Positions 7,952-13,550 of a DNA stretch of 13,550 bases are shown piece after piece. This stretch comes from an uncultured Prevotellaceae bacterium (lineage in GTDB: Bacteria; Bacteroidota; Bacteroidia; Bacteroidales; Bacteroidaceae). Position 1 is the stretch's first letter. Each line of letters starts with the position of its first letter. Both the position numbers and the translations under genes were made by a program. The stretch is from contig CALGGJ010000056.1 of the NCBI GenBank assembly GCA_937915745.1, positions 1 to 13,550 of the forward strand, given 5' to 3'. Below the pieces are notes generated by a model. That model worked only from the letters and a program-made list of their open reading frames with translations, did no database searches and had not been told where the DNA came from.

Positions 7952-9043
7952 TCACAATTTAAGTTTTTCACTATAAATCATTCCATTAACATTAATATAC
8001 AATATATATGTATCAGGGGTAAGCCCCGAACAGTCCATCTCCCTCACGTAGTCCTGCCCGGCAGGTGTGGTAAACGAATCGCGGCGATAAACCATGCCCA
8101 CTCGGTTGCACACAAGAAGCGATATGCTGGCATCTGCAAGAAGCGAGAACGACAACGTGATGTAGGAGCCTGACGATGATATGGAATAGTGTATGATATC
8201 AGGTCTTGAAATGTGGCCATTCATCAATGAATCGGCATATCTGATGCCCTCGTTGTGTGCATCATCTATTAAGCTCTGCTGCTCGGGGTTGCTGCAATAG
8301 GCCTTTTGAATGCACGAAACCAGCTCCATGTTGTCATAGTAGGATGTTGAGATGGTTTCGAGTACGGGATAGCGGTAGCCTCTTGCATACCATAAGTAGC
8401 ATTCCTCTATTTCTTGCTTCTGCCATCTGTCGTGTGGCTCGATACTGTCTTCTACGTCAAACATGCGGATGTATCCTGTACGCATCCTGTGAATTCTAAT
8501 GGTATTTTCAAGTGTGTCCTCTCCGAGGATTAATGTGCCACGGCCGTCAGCCGACACACTTATACTGCCGCCCTTATCTATATTATGAGTCTGGCAATAT
8601 ATTCCACTGCCATAATAAGTATCGGAATAGCTATCGGAGTAGCTGAACGGATATGCAAGAACGGATACAGGGCGGTTGAATGTTACAATCTCCATTGGCG
8701 ATTCCTGACTGATAAGCATAAGTGAGTCATGACGCATCGCATATCTCAGGATCTGGTGCGGAGTGATTTCACCTAAAAACACCGAGTCTGAATCGCAAAA
8801 CAGACTTACAGGATACGATGTGATGTAGTTGAGCTGGGGAAAATCCCATGTGATGTCATCACCAGAGTCGCCTACATAGAAAAATTCTATTTCCTGTCTC
8901 TGAATAGAGTCGTTGGCACGGAGGCAATTATGCTCAAAAGAAATGTTGCCCTGTGCACACATTATAGTGCCATTAGCAAACCAGTTTGCAAATGAAGCAA
9001 ACAAAATAAGAATGGAATAATAATATTTGTTGTTTTGTTGCAT
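7952..9043 (-). CDS. Exported protein with T9SS type-A-like C-terminal sorting domain
   Basis: 363 residues. The N-terminus (MQQNNKYYYSILILFASFAN, then FANGTIMCAQ) looks like a signal peptide. Near residue 55 the stretch VGDSGDDITWDFPQLNY resembles the G-x-x-G-x-x-x-TWDFS-x-L motif common at the start of Bacteroidota T9SS cargo. The centre has no fold I recognise. The last 78 residues (286-363) have the pattern of a Por secretion tail: SISLLVCNRVGMVYRRDSF, then SGLTPDTYILYINVNGMIYS and a final EKLKL. Such tails are read by the type IX apparatus at the outer membrane and are removed or exchanged for a lipid or sugar anchor. The gene ends 4 bp before the YD/RHS pair, which carry no such tail, so this protein may be their surface anchor or export partner (inference). 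Only the tail and signal peptide are recognisable. Confidence 0.8.
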   Translation of the reverse strand: MQQNNKYYYSILILFASFANWFANGTIMCAQGNISFEHNCLRANDSIQRQEIEFFYVGDSGDDITWDFPQLNYITSYPVSLFCDSDSVFLGEITPHQILRYAMRHDSLMLISQESPMEIVTFNRPVSVLAYPFSYSDSYSDTYYGSGIYCQTHNIDKGGSISVSADGRGTLILGEDTLENTIRIHRMRTGYIRMFDVEDSIEPHDRWQKQEIEECYLWYARGYRYPVLETISTSYYDNMELVSCIQKAYCSNPEQQSLIDDAHNEGIRYADSLMNGHISRPDIIHYSISSSGSYITLSFSLLADASISLLVCNRVGMVYRRDSFTTPAGQDYVREMDCSGLTPDTYILYINVNGMIYSEKLKL

Positions 9044-9104
9044 GTTTTTATTGTTAGATGTTAACGATATAGAATTCTATTTTATTGTTTTGGACTGTGG
9101 ATGC

Positions 9105-10703
9105 TCAGGACTGGATGGGTCCTCCCTCGCCCGTCCCGCCTTCGCTCTTTTCGTGTCCCCCTCCATCGAGCCATTCCCTGGCATCCCTCATTATCTGTTC
9201 AATTGCTGCCGACGGCACCTTCACCCGTTTGCCGAGTATCACCCGTGCCACCGAGTCGGCACGGACCGTGTCGCCCATAGCTTCGTATACACGCAGCTGT
9301 CCGTCGAGCGGGGCGAACCGCACAGGCACCATATGGTGTGCCGTGACATAGTGCGACACGGCTTCATCCGCCTTGCCGTCATGCTGGCATACGTCGCCCA
9401 TTAGCAGCTCCATGTCGTAGGTGCGGCACAGGTGGGTTAGTTCCTCGTAGGTGTATGCAGCCCTGTCGAAATAACGTGCCTGATACAGGGCGAACATCTT
9501 TGAGTAGATGAAACGTGGGTTGCCGGCATAATGACGGCTCAGGCGTTCATAGCCGTCGATGGTGGCCGCGGCATGGCCGCCTGCCACCCCACGTGTGAAC
9601 CTGTACCACCGGTTTTCGGTCACGGCTTCGGCCGTGAGCCACACCATGCCTGCAATACACACTGCTGTCAGCACGGCGGCACACCACCTGTGTCTGACGG
9701 CACCTGCCACATACCTGCGGCACATCATGGCATATACCATCGCCAGCACCATCCACGGCAGCGGATAGAGGTGGGGATAACCCGTGGCGGCAAACAAGGC
9801 AAGCACCGCGATGGCGGGCAGCATCCCGCGCAGCCTGCGGTCACGGCTCCTTATACAGGCCACAGCCGGTATGCCGAGCAGCAGCAGTAGCAGCACAGGT
9901 CCGGTGATGCCGAAATCAACCCACGCGTACAGCCATTCGTTCAGCGGATGGCGTATGTCATCGGCCAGCCATGCAGCATCGGTATCGGGGTGAGCCTTGA
10001 AGTACCCGGCCTGGTGGGGCATATATTCACGTTCGAATCCGTGCCACCCGTATCCCGTCAGCGGCCGTTGCCGTATCAGCTCCCATGTGCGGCTGATTAT
10101 GAAGCTGCGTCCCGACGTCGATACCGTCTTTACCGACATGGCCGTCACCAGCACCACTGCCGTGACGAGGACTGCTGTCAGCAGTTTCACCCGTCTTGCC
10201 ACCCGCCTGCTCCGGCTTAACAGGCAGGTCGCCACCAACACCATACATGCCGCACCGGTGCGGCTGCCCGAAAGCAACACCATCACTCCCGCAATCACGG
10301 CACCGGCCGTCACCGCACGCCGCATCCTGCGTCCCATGCCGTGCCAGCCGCATACCGCAAGGCTCATGAGCAGACACATGTTCAGGGCAAAGCCCGAGGG
10401 ATTGTCGAACGTACCGTGAAGCGGGATTCCGCCCAACATGCTGTCCATCGGCCTGCGACACACTGCTACACAGCATAGTACGTTAAAAGCCATAGCGACT
10501 AATGCCGGCACCGACAGTGCTTTTGTGCTGTCAGCACCGGCATCCATGCCTTTCATAATCCGGTATGTCACGGCAACCACAGCCAGTAATGCTGCGTATC
10601 CGGCTGCATACCATTTGGGAGAGATGTATGCGTCATACAGCCCGTGAAGCGGGAAGACAGTGCAGGCGACCAGCAGCATGGTGTAGGATACAATGCGTCC
10701 CAT
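9105..10703 (-). CDS. O-antigen ligase (Wzy_C) family membrane protein with TPR-like C-terminal tail
   Basis: 532 residues, with about ten to twelve hydrophobic segments over residues 5-360. Wzy_C-family signs are LLSGSRTGAACM (Arg148), the following run ISRTWELIRQRPLTGYGWHG (202-222), and RHPLNEWLYAW (251-261), where His252 and Asn255 fit the conserved H-x-x-N of the large periplasmic loop. Members join sugar polymers from undecaprenyl carriers to lipid A or, in O-oligosaccharyltransferases, to proteins. After the last membrane segment, residues 380-515 look helical and TPR-like (YERLSRHYAGNPRFIYSKMF, MGDVCQHDGKADEAVSHYV), probably periplasmic. No other glycan genes are visible here, so a polymerase inside a polysaccharide cluster is less likely than a role with the exported proteins encoded next to it (inference). 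It is GC-rich (10321-10380: 38 of 60), unlike the genes downstream. Confidence 0.85.
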   Translation of the reverse strand: MGRIVSYTMLLVACTVFPLHGLYDAYISPKWYAAGYAALLAVVAVTYRIMKGMDAGADSTKALSVPALVAMAFNVLCCVAVCRRPMDSMLGGIPLHGTFDNPSGFALNMCLLMSLAVCGWHGMGRRMRRAVTAGAVIAGVMVLLSGSRTGAACMVLVATCLLSRSRRVARRVKLLTAVLVTAVVLVTAMSVKTVSTSGRSFIISRTWELIRQRPLTGYGWHGFEREYMPHQAGYFKAHPDTDAAWLADDIRHPLNEWLYAWVDFGITGPVLLLLLLGIPAVACIRSRDRRLRGMLPAIAVLALFAATGYPHLYPLPWMVLAMVYAMMCRRYVAGAVRHRWCAAVLTAVCIAGMVWLTAEAVTENRWYRFTRGVAGGHAAATIDGYERLSRHYAGNPRFIYSKMFALYQARYFDRAAYTYEELTHLCRTYDMELLMGDVCQHDGKADEAVSHYVTAHHMVPVRFAPLDGQLRVYEAMGDTVRADSVARVILGKRVKVPSAAIEQIMRDAREWLDGGGHEKSEGGTGEGGPIQS

Positions 10704-10719
10704 TCCAGTTGCTCCTTGT

Positions 10720-11397
10720 CTATCTTCTTTGCCTGCGAATCTTTTTTGCCACCTTCTTCAGTCTGCTGTTAAAACGCTTTGACACCTTGTCGCCGCGTCC
10801 TGAGGCTTCATACACAACCTGTCCGTCATATAGGCTGCAGCCTGCGTAGTCGAGCTGAAGAAAACCGTCTATGTCTGGAATTGTAAAGAGCATGGCTGTC
10901 CGGTAATAGTCAAAACTGGATGTGTGTACCAGCCTTTGCCCGTTTGTCAGGTCGGGCTCCCTGAACGTACCGGTATTTAATCCCATGGTGGGAAGCGGGA
11001 CGTCCGCATTGGATATCGACTTAGGTTCATAGGCGCAGATAAACGGAATGCTGTCATGGGGGATGACTGCAACTTTACTGCCGTCCATGCCAAGGAAAAA
11101 CGACTGTGACGTCATCCAGTCACGCGGTATGTAATAACCCTTGTCGCCAAACAGGTTGACAAAAAGGTAATACGCCTCACCGTCGTATGCTATATCGCAC
11201 CAGGCCGTGCAGTCCTCTCCCGATTTCCACAGCAGCCCTAAGGGATATGAGACGAATGTCTGTGTCTCATCCCAAAGGCTGAAACGGTCGGGAATACCTT
11301 CGTCATAAAGTGACTTTGTCCGGGTCATGCTTATCTGCTGGGCACGCAGATGTGCTGACAATGCTATCGAAGCTGCTAAAATTATATATCTAATCAT
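10720..11397 (-). CDS. Exported protein of unknown function with basic C-terminal tail
   Basis: 225 residues; I do not recognise a family. Residues 1-20 (MIRYIILAASIALSAHLRAQ) form a clear signal peptide, supporting this start. The mature part is rich in aromatic and beta-prone residues (YDGEAYYLFVNLFGDKGYYI, RTAMLFTIPDIDGFLQLDY). It ends in a strongly basic stretch (SKRFNSRLKKVAKKIRRQRR) that could bind a negatively charged partner or surface polysaccharide; that is a guess from charge alone. It has two cysteines close together (EDCTAWCD). The gene stops 16 bp before the Wzy_C gene, so the two are probably co-transcribed, and it follows the TlpA-like gene by 73 bp. Confidence 0.75.
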   Translation of the reverse strand: MIRYIILAASIALSAHLRAQQISMTRTKSLYDEGIPDRFSLWDETQTFVSYPLGLLWKSGEDCTAWCDIAYDGEAYYLFVNLFGDKGYYIPRDWMTSQSFFLGMDGSKVAVIPHDSIPFICAYEPKSISNADVPLPTMGLNTGTFREPDLTNGQRLVHTSSFDYYRTAMLFTIPDIDGFLQLDYAGCSLYDGQVVYEASGRGDKVSKRFNSRLKKVAKKIRRQRR

Positions 11398-11470
11398 GGA
11401 TTAACGTGGGTTAAACTGTCAATCATGTGTTCCTGTAATTCTGAAAAAGAGGGTATTCTGTAGATTCCAT

Positions 11471-13012
11471 TCAGTTTACGTGTTGCATTGCACTGTCGTA
11501 GCTTGAATCGAGTCGTTGTCTGAGATATGGATTTTTGAATCCTTCACGCACCTTTTTGTATAGTTCCCTCAGCTCCATGCCATGACTGTCTTTATATTTA
11601 TCATACATGAAGTGCAGCTCGCAGACCGTCATAATCTGCATAGCCACCGACCCTTCATCCCATCCGGTGAGACTCCTTACGATCCCGTGCCTTTCCTCCA
11701 TCAGCTTTTCGCAGAAGCCGGAATCCTTCTGTGCCATTCCTTCCTCCAGCTGCAGAGCGGCCTCGGTTGCCCACAGACGCGACAGTCCGTCGTAATGGCA
11801 CAGAAGGAGCGACGGGCTGTATGGGTCTATCTCATTCAGGAAGTCCATGCCGGACTTCTGCCCTTCCAGCAACAGGCCGAATTCCCTGCGCCGGCTTTCC
11901 TGTTCTGAATACCTTGCAATGCTCTGCACCGCACCCCATGTCTCCATGCACAGCCAGCAGTAGTACATCTGTATGTGTTCCCTGTAAAGTCTTGCCTCAT
12001 ACGGAGATAGCCGGTTATGCCAGATGATGTAGTCGGCAAACCGGAGGTTCTTCTCGTAGTCCTGACGCAGTGAGGACATATGTTCATCGAACGGATGGTC
12101 TTTGAATGCAGCGTCCTTCTCACTATGGCTGTATGCACCGTCGTCGGTATAGTGCCTTCTGTTGTCTGTCATGTTGCCGACGTAGTCGAGCGAACCAAAC
12201 CAAATCCCGGTATATGTGTTGGTGAGCCTCTCCATAGTGCTGCGCCCGCTCGTGTTCCTTATCTTCACCTCCATGCCTTCCGACGGATCATACAGGTCGA
12301 TGAAAATCCTGTCGCCGGGACGGAAGTAAATGCGTGCGACGTCGCGGCCGAAACTCGTGTTGAGCGTCAGGTACTCCCATTTGGGGGCGTATGTCCTGAA
12401 CTTCATCCTGAAGTGTCCGTCACCATCGACACTGGCCGAGTATTCTTCCATGGGGATTGTGATATAGTCTTCCATCGCACGGAACGTTACGCTGCCGGCC
12501 TTACCCTGCATACCATGCAGCACACCCTCAATCTCAACATCGGCGGGTTCAAACATCTGCGGGGAACCCTCTGTGGCATCGTCGCCATATACTGCAGGGG
12601 GAATGACAGGCGGGGTCTTACTGTCATGAACGCCGAAAATCCGGAAATGGCAGGGATCACACACGTCGAGGGTCAGGTTGCCAGGACCCACAGGAGTAAA
12701 ACTCACTGAAAACCGCATATTGCCGCTCCCGTCAAGGATATAGACTGAATCAGCGTCTATACCATTGAATCCTGTGGCATGATGGCGCTCACCCTTGTCA
12801 TCAACGATGTAAAGGCCGTGGCCCACATGAAATTTAGTTCCTGCACCATTAGGAGTGACAAATGTCAGGACGGTGGAGTCAGTACCATAGTCAACAGATA
12901 CAACCGACGCCTTATCGCTGGGATAAAGGGCCTCTGTCCCCACAATCGGGGTGGCCTTACTCACAGACCAGACTGTCTGTAAAAAGACTGTCAGAAATAG
13001 AAGTCGTTTCAT
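11471..13012 (-). CDS. Exported protein like the N-terminal half of TlpA/DUF4369 proteins, no thioredoxin domain
   Basis: 513 residues with a signal peptide (MKRLLFLTVFLQTVWSVSKA). An early domain (about 25-135) is beta-rich (VVSVDYGTDSTVLTFVTP, LYIVDDKGERHHATGF). The next part (about 155-250) resembles DUF4369-type domains: IEGVLHGMQGKAGSVTF, FRMKFRTYAPKWEYLTL, IYFRPGDRIFIDLYDP. It continues into a long helical region ending FKNPYLRQRLDSSYDSAM. In Bacteroidales this layout usually precedes a C-terminal thioredoxin fold with a CxxC, but the protein stops first; the following 73 bp have no room for one. It is either a naturally shorter relative or a truncated one. Its start lies inside the upstream gene (56-bp overlap), suggesting coupled translation. 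The TlpA-like relationship is from general pattern, not from a catalytic motif. Confidence 0.7.
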   Translation of the reverse strand: MKRLLFLTVFLQTVWSVSKATPIVGTEALYPSDKASVVSVDYGTDSTVLTFVTPNGAGTKFHVGHGLYIVDDKGERHHATGFNGIDADSVYILDGSGNMRFSVSFTPVGPGNLTLDVCDPCHFRIFGVHDSKTPPVIPPAVYGDDATEGSPQMFEPADVEIEGVLHGMQGKAGSVTFRAMEDYITIPMEEYSASVDGDGHFRMKFRTYAPKWEYLTLNTSFGRDVARIYFRPGDRIFIDLYDPSEGMEVKIRNTSGRSTMERLTNTYTGIWFGSLDYVGNMTDNRRHYTDDGAYSHSEKDAAFKDHPFDEHMSSLRQDYEKNLRFADYIIWHNRLSPYEARLYREHIQMYYCWLCMETWGAVQSIARYSEQESRRREFGLLLEGQKSGMDFLNEIDPYSPSLLLCHYDGLSRLWATEAALQLEEGMAQKDSGFCEKLMEERHGIVRSLTGWDEGSVAMQIMTVCELHFMYDKYKDSHGMELRELYKKVREGFKNPYLRQRLDSSYDSAMQHVN

Positions 13013-13550
13013 TTAATTGTACACCGTTATTGTTATTACTATTTGCATATCGCCATTCTGTAAATTCGGTTATATCCCTTGTTATTACGATAATATCATT
13101 ATAATCTATTACTGTCGAATGATCGCTGTTTGGATTATATATGATCCTATAACTTATGTTGAGTGTGGTGCTGATTGTGACTGTCGGATTATCTGAATTT
13201 AAGCCTTCTGTGGTTACAACCGGCCTTTGTCCTGAAAAAAATGCTGATGATAAAACAAATCTGGCAGTTCCATCATTTTGTACATTTGGAATATTCATGC
13301 TATGGGTGAATACTGCGTTTGCAACCAACCGGCCATTGATGCTGGAAATGGTAAACGTAACACTTCCTCCGAATATGGAACTTGCATTTACTATGAAGCT
13401 CTGACTGCACGAAGTAAAATCATCCTTAAATATAAGATCCCTGACAACAAAAGTGTCATCATCTTCTTCCGGTACACCTCCTTCCACTCCCGCACGTGTC
13501 ATCATCGGTGCATGGGTCGTGAGATATTCGGGATTACCCTCCCAGTCGTC
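12957..13550 (-). CDS. Unrecognised beta-rich protein, 3' part only (5' end outside window)
   Basis: The open frame continues without a stop to the window edge, giving at least 197 residues; the ATG at 13505 is internal (15 further codons precede it, starting DDWEGNPEYLTTHAPMM). The first visible part has an acidic linker (GVPEEDDD). After it comes a beta-rich, Ser/Thr/Asn-rich domain (SSIFGGSVTFTISSINGR, NPTVTISTTLNISYRIIYNP). The end is low in complexity (YANSNNNNG) and the last 18 codons lie within the next gene. It is AT-rich compared with the 513-aa gene. The composition suggests an exported or surface protein, but no signal peptide can be seen because the start is missing. I recognise no family. 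The long overlap might mean the tail was extended by loss of an earlier stop. Confidence 0.65.
   Translation of the reverse strand, partial: DDWEGNPEYLTTHAPMMTRAGVEGGVPEEDDDTFVVRDLIFKDDFTSCSQSFIVNASSIFGGSVTFTISSINGRLVANAVFTHSMNIPNVQNDGTARFVLSSAFFSGQRPVVTTEGLNSDNPTVTISTTLNISYRIIYNPNSDHSTVIDYNDIIVITRDITEFTEWRYANSNNNNGVQLNETTSISDSLFTDSLVCE

Noticed and set aside
7948..7971. GTG start for the 1071-aa protein
   Set aside because: It would add a polar leader before the signal peptide and overlap the upstream gene; the ATG at 7947 gives a compact signal peptide. It cannot be excluded.
11398..11470. Possible continuation of the TlpA-like protein by frameshift, or a terminator
   Set aside because: A shifted frame reads a short peptide without thioredoxin motifs and ends within 80 bp. 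I see no convincing hairpin with a T-run.
12080..12709. 209-codon open frame on the plus strand
   Set aside because: It is antisense to the well-supported TlpA-like gene, and its composition and lack of motifs mark it as a shadow.
1..13550. CRISPR array, tRNA, rRNA or insertion sequence
   Set aside because: No regularly spaced short repeats, cloverleaf sequence, rRNA stretch, transposase frame or flanking inverted repeats were seen. The only notable exact direct repeat I found is the 55-bp RHS-core copy.

Overview
The window looks like accessory DNA from a Bacteroidota bacterium, most probably a Bacteroidales (Prevotella/Bacteroides-like) host. The evidence is a Bacteroidota-type YD/RHS protein pair, a BspA-type leucine-rich repeat protein, a C-terminal domain resembling a type IX secretion (T9SS) sorting signal, and a protein like the N-terminal half of Bacteroidales TlpA/DUF4369 proteins. 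All supported genes lie on the minus strand. They are closely packed (4 to 73 bp apart, or overlapping), so they could form one long operon read from high to low coordinates. I saw no tRNA, rRNA, CRISPR array or transposase.

In order of transcription: (i) 13550-12957, the 3' end of an unrecognised beta-rich protein, overlapping the next gene by 56 bp; (ii) 13012-11471, an exported 513-aa protein resembling the front half of TlpA-like proteins but without a thioredoxin domain; (iii) 11397-10720, an exported 225-aa protein of unknown function; (iv) 10703-9105, a polytopic membrane protein of the O-antigen ligase (Wzy_C) family with a TPR-like C-terminal tail; (v) 9043-7952, an exported 363-aa protein with a T9SS type-A-like C-terminal domain; (vi) 7947-4732, a 1071-aa N-terminal-type YD/RHS shell protein; (vii) 4727-1431, a 1098-aa RHS protein with a DUF6443-like N-terminus, YD repeats, an RHS core and a C-terminal M91/NleD-like zinc metallopeptidase tip; (viii) 1387-<1, a secreted BspA-type LRR protein whose C-terminus is joined in frame to a second copy of the RHS core.

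The most interesting structure is at the low-coordinate end. Bases 1-55 are identical to 2327-2381, inside the complete RHS gene. Between the two copies lies an AT-rich island holding the metallopeptidase tip and the LRR gene. This layout (core, new toxin tip, candidate immunity or partner gene, displaced core fragment) is what insertion of a new tip module by recombination within the RHS core would leave. The open reading frame runs from the LRR gene straight into the displaced core, and the window ends there, so any older toxin tip lies outside it.

Inferred overall picture: a polymorphic-toxin locus in which two polypeptides together form the RHS shell, the M91-like domain is the payload, the LRR protein is a candidate immunity or accessory factor, and the upstream CTD protein, Wzy_C protein and exported proteins may handle surface export, glycosylation or anchoring. 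The domain calls rest on motifs read by eye; the system-level roles are inference.
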